From CAG-390 sp045644325 (GTDB lineage: Bacteria; Bacillota; Clostridia; Oscillospirales; CAG-272): a stretch of DNA of 35,440 nt. Below are positions 21,962 through 30,031 of the stretch, in pieces (the first letter of the stretch is position 1; the number at the start of each line of letters is the position of its first letter). The DNA is taken from positions 1-35,440 of the forward strand of contig JAZRGT010000020.1 in assembly GCA_045644325.1 (NCBI GenBank), in the 5' to 3' direction. Both the position numbers and the translations under genes were made by a program. The notes below the pieces were generated by a model. That model was not told where the DNA came from and did no database searches. It worked only from the letters and a program-made list of their open reading frames with translations.

Positions 21962-22960
21962 ATGCCGGAAAACAATATTCAAGAACAGGAAACAGAAAGA
22001 AAGCATCTTTCAAGCGCGGAGCGACAGAAGCTCTATCAGGAAAGAGCAACGCAGAGACGCCTTGAGGAATATAAAAAGCGCAAACGCGCAAGATATGCAA
22101 AGATCGCTCTGATCGCGCTCGCGGTTCTCTTCGTTATCGGCGCAACGGTTGCCTGCGTTCTTCTCGAAAAGAACGTATGGAAGCCCGCGCGCATCTATAA
22201 CAGCGCAAACGAGCTTTTCGATGCGGAAGATTATCTCGACGCATACGACGTTTATATCAGCCTTGGCGATTACAAGGATGCCGCATCCCTCGCGTCAAGC
22301 TGTATCACAAAAAACGCGCAGAAGCTTTCGGGCAGAGACGACGTCATCATCGGCACCTCGGCTTCCATGCCTTGGTTCAAGATAGACGAGTACGGCGCAA
22401 TATCCTTTGACAAAGACAAATTCAAGGGCGCAACCGAGCTGACCGTTCCCGACGTATTCAACAACACCCTCGTAACAGCAGTTGCTGACAAAGGCTTTTT
22501 CTACGCAGAGGTCGAAACGGTCATCCTCCCGCCCTCCGTCAGAAGGATCGAGGCGCAGGGATTCTTTGCAGCTGACATTACGGAGATAGTGCTTCCCGAT
22601 TCGGTAGAATTTATCGGGGAAAAGGCGTTTGAGGATTGCATCGCGCTTACAAGCATCACCCTCTCCGCCGGTCTCAAGGAGATCGGACCCGCATCCTTCA
22701 GAAACTGCAACGAGCTTACCGAGATTGTTTTCCCCGAGGGATTTGAAATCATCGGCGCAAGAGCTATCGCATCCTGCGAAAAGCTTGAGAAGCTCACGCT
22801 GCCCGCCTCTCTTACCTCGATCGGCAACAAAGCGTTTGAGGGCGATGATACTCTAAAGACCGTAGTCTACGGCGGCAGTATCGATGAGCTCACCGCGCTT
22901 TGCTCGGGTTACGAAAACGAATCCTTACTTTCGGTAAAGGAACTGATCTGTAAAAAATGA
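21962..22960 (+). CDS. Membrane-anchored leucine-rich repeat (BspA/LRR_5-type) protein
   Basis: 332 residues: a highly charged helical cytoplasmic part (1-45, rich in Arg/Lys/Glu), one membrane helix at 47-68, then an extracytoplasmic part. Residues about 72-120 hold a TPR-like ANELFDAEDYLDAYDVYISLGDYKDAASLA segment. From about 155 to 315 come repeats of the LRR_5 form: VILPPSVRRIEAQGFF, IVLPDSVEFIGEKAFEDC, LTLPASLTSIGNKAFEG. Begins 1 bp after the EEP2 stop with no clear ribosome binding site, so it depends on coupling. Likely a surface-binding protein; ligand unknown. Confidence 0.85.
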   Translation: MPENNIQEQETERKHLSSAERQKLYQERATQRRLEEYKKRKRARYAKIALIALAVLFVIGATVACVLLEKNVWKPARIYNSANELFDAEDYLDAYDVYISLGDYKDAASLASSCITKNAQKLSGRDDVIIGTSASMPWFKIDEYGAISFDKDKFKGATELTVPDVFNNTLVTAVADKGFFYAEVETVILPPSVRRIEAQGFFAADITEIVLPDSVEFIGEKAFEDCIALTSITLSAGLKEIGPASFRNCNELTEIVFPEGFEIIGARAIASCEKLEKLTLPASLTSIGNKAFEGDDTLKTVVYGGSIDELTALCSGYENESLLSVKELICKK

Positions 22961-23724
22961 AAATACTTGCCATAGGAGACGTTGTCGGACAGGCGGGCGT
23001 TGCCTACCTTCGCGCTAATCTCCGAAATATCAAACAAAAATATTCCGCGGATCTCCTGATCGTCAACGGTGAAAATGCCGCAGAGATCCACGGAATCGGG
23101 CAGAATGATGCCGAGGATATCTTCTACGCGGGCGCGGACGTCATTACGACGGGCAACCACGCCTTTGGCAGATACGATATCTATTCCTACCTTGACGATG
23201 AAAAATACATTCTTCGCCCCGCCAATTTTCCCGGAAGCGCGCCCGGTCACGGCTGGTGCATAATAAGCGTTGCGGGAATGCGCGTGCTTGTAATGAACCT
23301 TCAGGGCAACGTCTCAATGAAGGTGACTCTCGCCAATCCCTTTGAGGTAGCAGATTCTATCCTCAAGCGCGAGGCGGGTAATTACGACGTTGCAGTCCTC
23401 GACTTCCACGCCGAGGCAACAAGCGAAAAGCTCGCAATGGGTTATTACCTTGACGGTCGTGTTCAAGTCGTTTTCGGCACACATACTCACGTCGCAACGG
23501 CGAACGAGCAGATCCTGCCGCGCGGAACGGGCTACATCACAGATATCGGTATGACGGGTCCCGACGTAAGCATCCTCGGTGTTGCTACAGACTGTATCAT
23601 CAAGGGATTCACCACCGCAATGCCTCAGCGTTACCGTGTTGCCGAAGGCAAGATCACCTCTCACGGTGCACTCTTTACCCTCTCGGGCGACAAATGCATC
23701 AAGGCTGAAAGAATTACTTTTTAA
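22957..23724 (+). CDS. ymdB: YmdB-family metallophosphoesterase (TIGR00282)
   Basis: 255 residues. Calcineurin-like motifs: ILAIGDVVGQAG (Asp8), IVNGENAAEIHGI (Glu39), ITTGNHAFGRYDI (Asn67, His68), VLDFHAEATSEKLA near 146-159 and VFGTHTHVATANEQILP near 170-186. In relatives a Trp-Asp follows GNH; here it is Ala-Phe. Bacillus YmdB is a 2',3'-cyclic-nucleotide phosphodiesterase affecting biofilm and motility switching. ATGA overlap with the LRR gene gives coupled translation. Confidence 0.93.
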   Translation: MKILAIGDVVGQAGVAYLRANLRNIKQKYSADLLIVNGENAAEIHGIGQNDAEDIFYAGADVITTGNHAFGRYDIYSYLDDEKYILRPANFPGSAPGHGWCIISVAGMRVLVMNLQGNVSMKVTLANPFEVADSILKREAGNYDVAVLDFHAEATSEKLAMGYYLDGRVQVVFGTHTHVATANEQILPRGTGYITDIGMTGPDVSILGVATDCIIKGFTTAMPQRYRVAEGKITSHGALFTLSGDKCIKAERITF

Positions 23725-23742
23725 GTTCAAAGGAGAACTGAT

Positions 23743-25422
23743 ATGGAGTTCTATGCTAAATTAAGAGATCCTGAATTCATAAAAAAGGTCCGCGAAGCAG
23801 ATTGCTACAAAAAATTCCGTGACGAGCTTTTCGCTATTTGGAATGCACATTGTACCAAGCCTCGCGAAGCTCTCCGCTACAGTGACTTCAAGCTCTATTG
23901 GGATACCGGCGACCGCGGGGTTTACGAAACCGTATATTTTTCACGCCGCCTTGCGATCAGTGCCGCTTCTCTGCTCGCGGTATTTTATCCCGAGGAGCAA
24001 AAATATCTTGACCGCCTTATGGACGAGATCTACGCCATCTGCGATGAATACACATGGTGTCTTCCCGCGCATCAGGGCAAGCTTGAAAAGAACAACAACT
24101 GCAAGATCGATCTCTTTGCATCCGAAACGGGATTCGCTCTCAGCGAAATATACGCGATCCTCGGTGACCGCCTCGATCCGCTGATCATTGACAGAATAAA
24201 GGTTGAGACCGAGCGCAGAATATTCACTCCCTTCCTTGCCGTTAAGGAATACAAATGGTGGGAGCACGGCACGAACAACTGGACCTCGGTTTGCACGGGC
24301 TCGGTTGCCTGCGCGTTTATGATACAGCGTCCCGATCTTGCCGAAACTCTAATTGACAGATGGAATGAATCTATGGAATATTACCTTTCCGGATTTGAAA
24401 GCGACGGCATATGCATTGAAGGCTGCGGCTACTGGCATTACGGCTTCGGCTTCTTCACAGTCTACGCCGATATGCTCAAGACCTTTACGGACGGCAAGAT
24501 CGATTGGTTCAAGAACGAAAAAGTCAGAAAGGTATCGTCCTTCATTCAGAAGATGTTCTTATCGGGTAACACCTGCGTAAGCTTTGCCGACGGCGGCAGA
24601 TATATGCAGTACCATCTTGGTCTCTGCCACTATCTCAAGTCGCTCTATCCCGATGAGGTCGTTGTATATCACCCTAAATTCTCCTACAATTACGAAGGCT
24701 GTGCGCGCTACTGCCTGCATCTCCGCGGAGCACTTTGGCTCAATGAGGAATACTATAATAATCCCGCTGACGATACGGTATCCGCAGAATATTACGCGGA
24801 GGACTCCGAGTGGTTCATCAAGCGCACCTCCTCATACGGCTTCGCCGCAAAGGGCGGAAACAACAAGGAGCATCATAACAACAATGACGTCGGCGCGTTC
24901 ATCTACGCCAAGAACGGCAAGCAGATCATCACCGACCCCGGTGCGGGCATTTATTCCCGTCAGTATTTTGATGACAGCATCAGATACTCGATCCTTGAGT
25001 GCTCCTCGCGCAGTCACAGCGTACCGATCGTAAACGGCAAACTGCAAGAATTCGGCAAAGAATATGCGGCAAGCGGAACAAAATACCAAAACGGTGTATT
25101 CTCCACGAACCTCGCAAAAGCGTATATTTGCGAAGGACTTGATAGCATTCTGCGTTCCTTCTCATTTACCGATGACAGCGTCACTCTGACAGACAAATTC
25201 ATCTACAGCGGTGACGGTGAGATAGTTGAAAGACTCGTTTCGCTCATCAAACCCACATATGAAAACGGCATTCTTTCTATCGAAGATACGGTTATCGAGT
25301 TCGATAACTCAGTCTGTGAGCTGACATTCAATGAAGAAGCAAGCGGCAGAAATCATTGCTATTTCATCGACTTTAAGCTCAAAGAAGGCGTACGCGAATT
25401 CAGCTGTACTATCAAAGGATAA
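23743..25422 (+). CDS. Heparinase II/III-like protein
   Basis: 559 residues. N-terminal alpha-toroid with HGTNNWTSVCTGSVAC (175-190) and EGCGYWHYGFGFF (226-238). C-terminal beta-sandwich with GGNNKEHHNNNDVGAF (371-386), IITDPGAGIYS (395-405) and SRSHSVPIVNG (422-432). These are the catalytic-site motifs of heparinase II/III polysaccharide lyases. It has no signal peptide or membrane segment, so it probably acts on imported uronic-acid oligosaccharides in the cytoplasm. No sugar transporter is adjacent. aaaggaga precedes the ATG; a strong terminator follows. Exact substrate unknown. Confidence 0.85.
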   Translation: MEFYAKLRDPEFIKKVREADCYKKFRDELFAIWNAHCTKPREALRYSDFKLYWDTGDRGVYETVYFSRRLAISAASLLAVFYPEEQKYLDRLMDEIYAICDEYTWCLPAHQGKLEKNNNCKIDLFASETGFALSEIYAILGDRLDPLIIDRIKVETERRIFTPFLAVKEYKWWEHGTNNWTSVCTGSVACAFMIQRPDLAETLIDRWNESMEYYLSGFESDGICIEGCGYWHYGFGFFTVYADMLKTFTDGKIDWFKNEKVRKVSSFIQKMFLSGNTCVSFADGGRYMQYHLGLCHYLKSLYPDEVVVYHPKFSYNYEGCARYCLHLRGALWLNEEYYNNPADDTVSAEYYAEDSEWFIKRTSSYGFAAKGGNNKEHHNNNDVGAFIYAKNGKQIITDPGAGIYSRQYFDDSIRYSILECSSRSHSVPIVNGKLQEFGKEYAASGTKYQNGVFSTNLAKAYICEGLDSILRSFSFTDDSVTLTDKFIYSGDGEIVERLVSLIKPTYENGILSIEDTVIEFDNSVCELTFNEEASGRNHCYFIDFKLKEGVREFSCTIKG

Positions 25423-25439
25423 AACATAATACCCCAAAC

Positions 25440-25474
25440 AGGACGGAAATTTCCATTTTCCGTCCTATTTTTTT
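25440..25474 (+). terminator. Intrinsic terminator after the heparinase-like gene
   Basis: 10-bp stem aggacggaaa/tttccgtcct with a 7-nt loop, followed by A and seven T. Confidence 0.93.
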
Positions 25475-25484
25475 CAAAAACCTA

Positions 25485-25513
25485 TTGCCAAATGTGTTAT
25501 AACCGTGTATAAT
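25485..25513 (+). promoter_or_regulatory. Sigma-A promoter of the GntR-ABC operon
   Basis: TTGCCA (25485-25490), 17 bp, TATAAT (25508-25513). Confidence 0.82.
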
Positions 25514-25524
25514 GTATATATACA
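25513..25524. promoter_or_regulatory. Probable autoregulatory operator of the YtrA-like regulator
   Basis: Perfect 12-bp palindrome TGTATATATACA overlapping the transcription start between -10 and the ribosome binding site. YtrA-type GntR regulators normally bind such dyads in their own promoters. Confidence 0.55.
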
Positions 25525-25544
25525 GTTGTAACGGAGGTGATTAC

Positions 25545-25922
25545 GTGACAGTTCTTATCGACACAAAAAGCGGAGAACCGATCTACAATCAGATCTATTC
25601 GCAGATAAAAGACCAGATAATATGCGGAGCGTTCAAGGAAAACGATATGCTCCCATCTATACGGGGACTGGCAAAAGATCTGCACATCAGCTTTATAACC
25701 ACAAAGCACGCGTACGAGGAGCTTGAAAAGGAAGGCTTCATCTACACTCTTCCCGGGAAGGGTTGCTACGTCGCCCCAAAGAACACCGAGCTCTTGCGCG
25801 AAGAAAATCTCAAAAAAATCGAAAAGCATATCGAAGATATCGCATCTCTTGCGGCTTCCTGCAATCTAAGCCAATCGGATATCATCGAAATGATAACGTT
25901 TATTATGGAGGAAAAAGAATGA
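25545..25922 (+). CDS. GntR-family transcriptional regulator, YtrA subfamily
   Basis: 125 residues, start GTG 25545 with ggaggtgat 4 bp upstream; an earlier in-frame codon at 25512 lies inside the promoter. Winged helix: GEPIYNQIYSQIKDQIICGAFKENDMLPSIRGLAKDL, ISFITTKHAYEELEKEGFIYTLPGKGCYVA (about 9-80), typical of the YtrA group. It has a short C-terminal helical tail instead of a ligand domain. First gene of an operon with an ABC exporter, the usual YtrA arrangement. Probably represses its own operon until a cell-wall-active compound is present. Confidence 0.92.
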   Translation: MTVLIDTKSGEPIYNQIYSQIKDQIICGAFKENDMLPSIRGLAKDLHISFITTKHAYEELEKEGFIYTLPGKGCYVAPKNTELLREENLKKIEKHIEDIASLAASCNLSQSDIIEMITFIMEEKE

Positions 25923-26761
25923 ATGCACTCGAAATAAAGAATCTGACCAAATCCTTCAAGGATTTCCGTCTTGATAACCTTACCCTTACCCTGCCGAGCG
26001 GATGCATTATGGGTCTTATCGGAGAAAACGGCGCGGGCAAAAGCACAACGATAAAGCTGATACTCGATATCATTCACAAGGACCGCGGAAGCATCAAGAT
26101 ACTCGGCGAGGACAACGAAAAGAATATCGCGCTGACAAAAGAAGACATCGGCGTTGTTTTGGACGAAGTCGGTCTTCCCGAATGCTTGAACGCAAAGCAG
26201 GTCGGTAAGGTGATGAAGAACAGCTTCAAGAATTGGGATCAGAACGAATTCGAGCGTCTGCTTACAAAACTCTCTCTTCCCGATAATAAGCCCTTCAAGG
26301 ACTTTTCGCGCGGTATGAAAATGAAGCTCGGAATTGCAATTGCGATGTCGCACGGTGCAAAGCTTCTCCTTCTCGACGAGGCGACAAGCGGACTCGATCC
26401 CGTTGTACGCGACGAGGTCGTTGAAATGTTTTATGACTTCACAAGGGATGAAGGACATTCGATCCTTATATCCTCGCACATCGTCAGCGATCTTGAAAAG
26501 CTTTGCGATTATATTGCGTTTTTGCACGAGGGTAAGCTGCTTCTCTGCGAGGAAAAGGACGTGCTTCTTTCAAAATACGGAATCGTACATTGCACACCCG
26601 AACAGCTCTCGACACTCGACCTGAAGTCGATCAAGCACACCAAGGTAACACCTTACGGAATCGAGACGATCGTTCTTCGGGATAAAGTCCCCGAAGATTT
26701 CAAAATCAGTCCGATAAGCATCGAAGAACTCTTTCTGTTTATGGTAAAGGAGGCAAAATAA
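25919..26761 (+). CDS. ABC transporter ATP-binding protein
   Basis: 280 residues; ATG 25919 overlaps the regulator stop (ATGA). Walker A GENGAGKST (35-43), signature FSRGMKMKLGI (a variant with SRGMK instead of LSGGQ), Walker B LLLLDEATSGLDP, H-loop SSHIVSDLEKLCD. This is the YtrB/BcrA-like class that pairs with an ABC-2 permease. The C-terminal 60 residues form the subgroup's extension. Powers the permease encoded next. Confidence 0.95.
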   Translation: MNALEIKNLTKSFKDFRLDNLTLTLPSGCIMGLIGENGAGKSTTIKLILDIIHKDRGSIKILGEDNEKNIALTKEDIGVVLDEVGLPECLNAKQVGKVMKNSFKNWDQNEFERLLTKLSLPDNKPFKDFSRGMKMKLGIAIAMSHGAKLLLLDEATSGLDPVVRDEVVEMFYDFTRDEGHSILISSHIVSDLEKLCDYIAFLHEGKLLLCEEKDVLLSKYGIVHCTPEQLSTLDLKSIKHTKVTPYGIETIVLRDKVPEDFKISPISIEELFLFMVKEAK

Positions 26762-27394
26762 ATGAAGGGGCTTATTCTTAAAGATCTCTATATGACGGTC
26801 AAATACTGCAAAGTAAACATAATCATCGCACTTATCTGTATATTACTGTCGCTTGGTTTAGGTTTATCCAATGGTCTCTTTATCGCATTTTATGCCGTAT
26901 TTTTGTGCGATGTAATACCGTCGAGTCTGCTCGCTTACGATGAAAAAAGCCGTTGGGTTCAATACAGCGAAACAATGCCATATACACGTGCTCAGATAGT
27001 AAGCGAAAAATACGTCATTGAACTGATAATCCACGTAGCTATACTTATACTCATCGGCACCGCACACGCTGTGGCATTGATCATCGGCTACACGTTTGAT
27101 TTTGCGTCGTTCGCCGTCTTTATGATGCTCATATCAACTATGCCGCTGATATCTTCAGTAATCGTACTTCCGTTTATGTTCAAATACGGAACCGAAAAAG
27201 GTCGTTTAGTTCATTTGATTATGGTCGTAGTCGTTGTAATGGCAGGCAACTTAACATCGAAAATGATCAACAATGATGTTCCCGAGGGAGTAGAGCTTTT
27301 AAGTACTATACTCGCAACTTGCATCATCTGCCTGGCACTGTTTGCTCTCTCCTGGTATCTTTCTATCGTCTTCTATAAAAAGAGAGAATTATAA
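26762..27394 (+). CDS. ABC-2 type permease
   Basis: 210 residues with about six hydrophobic helices (near 16-34, 36-58, 89-113, 116-137, 148-165, 180-203). The N-terminal MKGLILKDLYMTVKY is the usual lead of ABC-2 permeases paired with YtrA-type operons. Starts directly after the ATPase stop, so translation is coupled. Homodimer with the ATPase likely; substrate unknown, cell-wall-active peptide export being the common role of such systems. Confidence 0.88.
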   Translation: MKGLILKDLYMTVKYCKVNIIIALICILLSLGLGLSNGLFIAFYAVFLCDVIPSSLLAYDEKSRWVQYSETMPYTRAQIVSEKYVIELIIHVAILILIGTAHAVALIIGYTFDFASFAVFMMLISTMPLISSVIVLPFMFKYGTEKGRLVHLIMVVVVVMAGNLTSKMINNDVPEGVELLSTILATCIICLALFALSWYLSIVFYKKREL

Positions 27395-27397
27395 CAC

Positions 27398-27433
27398 AAA
27401 AAGCAGATCCTGAAACCAAAGGATCTGCTTTTT
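27398..27433. terminator. Intrinsic terminator, bidirectional
   Basis: 13-bp stem aaaaagcagatcc/ggatctgcttttt with a 10-nt loop. Ends the ABC operon and, with A-tract and T-tract on both sides, the convergent queT. Confidence 0.93.
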
Positions 27434-27435
27434 CA

Positions 27436-27927
27436 TTATTTGAATATTACGTTCTTATGTTTTTTCAGCACCAGATAAAGCGGAATGCCGAATCCGAAGA
27501 CCGAAACGATCTCGCCGATTCCAACGGTCAGGAAGATAAGCGGAAGTGCCTCGGGAGCGCCGTAAACGAGCTTGACGACAAAAGGAACAATGATCATGTT
27601 CGCAAGTGCGTAGGGCACGGGTGCCAGGTAGGGGAACTTTTTGAGTACTAAGACACCGACCATTCCGATAAGACTTGCAAGGCTTCCGAATACGATATCC
27701 CAGAGCGCACAGCCTGTGAGTAGGTTTGCCATAAAGCATCCGAGCGCGACGCCCGGCAGAGCCGCGGGAGTGAAGAGTCCGAAGATGCAGAGGGCTTCCG
27801 AAAATCTCAGTTGGATCGCACCGCTGCTCATTCCGACAGCCGCGCAGAAGTAGGTCAGTATCACGTAAATCGCCGCGATAAGTGCCGCCTCGCAAAGGAA
27901 GCGGATGCGCTTTTTGTTTTTTTGCAT
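27436..27927 (-). CDS. queT: QueT-family transporter (queuosine precursor, ECF S component)
   Basis: 163 residues, about five to six membrane helices. QueT motifs: AIQLRFSEALCIFGLFTPAALPGVALGCFMANLLTG near 37-72 and WDIVFGSLASLIGM near 76-89. S component that brings preQ1 or a related queuosine precursor into the cell with a shared ECF energising module. The preQ1-I-like riboswitch just upstream supports the assignment. Confidence 0.93.
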   Translation of the reverse strand: MQKNKKRIRFLCEAALIAAIYVILTYFCAAVGMSSGAIQLRFSEALCIFGLFTPAALPGVALGCFMANLLTGCALWDIVFGSLASLIGMVGVLVLKKFPYLAPVPYALANMIIVPFVVKLVYGAPEALPLIFLTVGIGEIVSVFGFGIPLYLVLKKHKNVIFK

Positions 27928-27935
27928 TTTTTATT

Positions 27936-27980
27936 CTCCGTAGTTTTGTTTTAAGTGAGGATGGTTTCGAACTCACCGGG
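27936..27980 (-). ncRNA. Probable preQ1-I riboswitch controlling queT
   Basis: On the minus strand the leader has stem GTGAG/CTCAC (27972-27976 with 27955-27959), a 12-nt loop with TTCGAAACC, then the A-rich tail TTAAAACAAAACTACGG that runs into the GGAG ribosome binding site (27936-27939). Stem, loop and A-rich tail match the preQ1-I pattern, closest to the Thermoanaerobacter type that hides the ribosome binding site. It starts about 7 nt after the -10. Confidence 0.75.
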
Positions 27981-27984
27981 CAAT

Positions 27985-28013
27985 ATTATACCACAAAGTG
28001 CGATTTTTGTCAA
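27985..28013 (-). promoter_or_regulatory. Sigma-A promoter of queT
   Basis: On the minus strand: TTGACA (28008-28013), 17 bp ending TGTGG, TATAAT (27985-27990). Perfect, extended -10. Confidence 0.9.
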
Positions 28014-28031
28014 GTTTTTTGCCGAAAGGTA

Positions 28032-28060
28032 TTGCAAATTCGCCCAAAAAGTTATATAAT
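28032..28060 (+). promoter_or_regulatory. Sigma-A promoter of folT-folC
   Basis: TTGCAA (28032-28037), 17 bp, TATAAT (28055-28060). Divergent from the queT promoter; the leader begins near 28067. Confidence 0.78.
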
Positions 28061-28071
28061 AATATTATTGT

Positions 28072-28166
28072 AACAGAGTAGGAAACCTTGTGTCAAAAAA
28101 CGCTCGGACGGGGAGTTGCCGAGCGGAATAAGATATGATCGCCCAAGGTATTCCGCATCCCGCTGT
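28072..28166 (+). ncRNA. Probable tetrahydrofolate (THF) riboswitch aptamer, variant
   Basis: P1 ACAG/CTGT (28073-28076 with 28163-28166) encloses AGTAG on the 5' side and GCATCC on the 3' side, the two conserved strands of THF-I aptamers. P2 is GGAAACCTTG (28081-28090) with CAAGGT-A-TTCC (28144-28154). P3 is CGCTCGG/CCGAGCG (28101-28107 with 28119-28125). The P3 loop departs from the usual core, hence a variant. The folT-folC context fits. Confidence 0.6.
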
Positions 28167-28188
28167 CGCCATGGGGAATATTTTATTT

Positions 28189-28220
28189 ACCTCCCGACGC
28201 ACAGCGAAGGGAGGTTTTTT
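28189..28220 (+). terminator. Leader terminator overlapping the folT ribosome binding site
   Basis: 7-bp stem ACCTCCC/GGGAGGT (28189-28195 with 28209-28215) followed by T6, 2 bp before the folT ATG. The 3' arm GGGAGG is also the only Shine-Dalgarno sequence, so this hairpin can block both transcription and translation. Confidence 0.88.
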
Positions 28221-28222
28221 AT

Positions 28223-28777
28223 ATGCAAAAGAAAAAAGGACTTCGCAACGTCCGCATTCTCGCCACAGCCGCAATGCTTGGCGCACTCAGCGTTGTCATC
28301 GGCATTTTTTGCAAGAATTTTCTCAATTTTGGCGCAGGGATGTTTCGCGTGACCTTTGAAAATTTCCCGATCATCCTCTCGGGAATCCTTTTCGGTCCCG
28401 CGGTAGGCGCATCGGTCGGCATAATTTCGGATATGGTAAGCTACTTTTTATCCACGCAGAGCTTTGCGATCTCGCCGATCGTCACCCTCGGTGCTGCACT
28501 CGTCGGCGCGGTCAGCGGAATCGTTTCAAATTATATTATAAAGAAAAGAGGCGTGGCGCAGGTTTTGATTTCCGTCATTGCCGCTCACGTCATCGGCTCT
28601 CTTATCGTTAAGACATTTGGAATTTACGCATATTACAATATTTCATACGGTCTGATGCTTCTCTACCGCTTGCCCACCTATACCGTGATCGCGGCTCTTG
28701 AATCGTCCGCCATCTGCCTTATCTTAAAACACAAGGCATTCAGAAAATACACGAGGTATCAAAATGAATTACAGTGA
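28223..28777 (+). CDS. folT: Folate ECF transporter S component
   Basis: 184 residues with about five to six membrane helices. FolT features: ILATAAMLGALSVVIGIF, FRVTFENFPIILSGILFGPAVGASVGIISD near 41-70, and the C-terminal YRLPTYTVIAALES. It captures folates for uptake by an ECF energising module (not in this window). Overlaps folC by 14 bp. Regulated by the leader RNA and terminator immediately upstream. Confidence 0.92.
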   Translation: MQKKKGLRNVRILATAAMLGALSVVIGIFCKNFLNFGAGMFRVTFENFPIILSGILFGPAVGASVGIISDMVSYFLSTQSFAISPIVTLGAALVGAVSGIVSNYIIKKRGVAQVLISVIAAHVIGSLIVKTFGIYAYYNISYGLMLLYRLPTYTVIAALESSAICLILKHKAFRKYTRYQNELQ

Positions 28778-30026
28778 AGCACTTGAATATATCCACTCGA
28801 TCTGCTGGACCTTTACCAAGCCGGGTCTTGAGCGCATCAGCACACTTTGCAAAAAGCTCGGAAACCCGCAGAACGGTCTTAAATTCGTTCACGTTGCGGG
28901 AACTAACGGAAAGGGCTCCTTCTGCTCTATGCTTGAATCGGTTCTCCGCCACGCAGGTTACAAGACGGGACTTTTCACCTCTCCCTACATAAAGGTCTTC
29001 AACGAGCGTATGCAGTTCTGCGGTGAGAATATCGCCGATGACGAGCTCGCCAAAATCACCGAATACGTCAAGCCCTTCGCTGACGCAATGGAAGACAAGC
29101 CCACGGAGTTTGAGCTCATAACCGCTATCGGCTTTGAGTATTTTAAGCGCAAGAATTGTGACGTTGTTATCCTTGAAGCGGGAATGGGCGGCAGGCTCGA
29201 TTCTACCAATATTATCAATTCTTCCCTCCTCTCCGTGATCACGGGTATCGCCCTCGACCATACCGCTTTTCTCGGCGACACTCCCGAAAAGATCGCGGCT
29301 GAAAAGGCGGGCATCATCAAAAAGGACGGTTGCATTCTCTTTGGCGGAAACTCAAAGAGCGTGGAAGAAGTCATCAAAAACAAAGCGTCCGAGATGAATG
29401 CCGAATATCACTTTGCCGACAAATCGGGACTCGAGATTCTCTCCTCCGATCTTTCGGGAAGCGTATTCAACTACGGTAAATATAAGGAAGTAAAGCTTCC
29501 TCTGCTCGGCCTTTATCAGCCTCTGAACGCCGTAAACGTCCTCTGTGCCGTCGAGCTGCTCCGCGATAAAGGATTCGCCGTAGAAGAAAGCGCGCTTCGT
29601 GACGGACTTCTCGCGGCTCGTTGGCCCGCAAGATTTGAAATCATCTCGCGAGATCCGCTCATTATCTTTGACGGTGCTCACAATCCCGAAGGTATTGAAA
29701 AAGCGGTTGAGAGCATCAAGCGTTATTTCGGCGACAGAAAGGTTTCTGTGCTTACCGGAGTTATGAAGGACAAGGATTATAATTATATCGCCTCTAAATT
29801 CGCGGAGATATCAGACCGCGCCTTTACGATAACACCCGCGAACCCTCGCGCGCTTCCCGCGGAAGAATATGCGAAGGTTTTCGAAGAAAAAGGTATATCA
29901 GCCACCTACTACGAGAGCGTATCTGCCGCTCTTACCGATGCCAAGGCATATGCGAAAGAAAGTGGATCGCCCCTCGTCTGCCTCGGATCGCTTTATATGT
30001 ATTGCGAAGTCATAGAATCATTATAA
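28764..30026 (+). CDS. folC: Folylpolyglutamate synthase / dihydrofolate synthase
   Basis: 420-residue Mur-ligase-fold enzyme that adds glutamate to folates, trapping them in the cell. Motifs: KFVHVAGTNGKGSFCSMLESVL (40-61, ATP loop), TGLFTSPYIKVFNERM near 68-83, LEAGMGGRLDSTNI near 134-147, ITGIALDHTAFLGDTPEKIAAEKAGI near 156-181, and IIFDGAHNPEGIEKA near 297-311. Full length, all catalytic motifs present. Translationally coupled to folT: import and retention of folate in one unit under one leader. Confidence 0.96.
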   Translation: MNYSEALEYIHSICWTFTKPGLERISTLCKKLGNPQNGLKFVHVAGTNGKGSFCSMLESVLRHAGYKTGLFTSPYIKVFNERMQFCGENIADDELAKITEYVKPFADAMEDKPTEFELITAIGFEYFKRKNCDVVILEAGMGGRLDSTNIINSSLLSVITGIALDHTAFLGDTPEKIAAEKAGIIKKDGCILFGGNSKSVEEVIKNKASEMNAEYHFADKSGLEILSSDLSGSVFNYGKYKEVKLPLLGLYQPLNAVNVLCAVELLRDKGFAVEESALRDGLLAARWPARFEIISRDPLIIFDGAHNPEGIEKAVESIKRYFGDRKVSVLTGVMKDKDYNYIASKFAEISDRAFTITPANPRALPAEEYAKVFEEKGISATYYESVSAALTDAKAYAKESGSPLVCLGSLYMYCEVIESL

Positions 30027-30031
30027 AAAAC

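Noticed and set aside
28072..28166. TPP riboswitch upstream of folT
   Set aside because: The CTGAGA and ACCTGA boxes of TPP aptamers are missing, and the AGTAG/GCATCC strands and the folate genes favour a THF-type switch.
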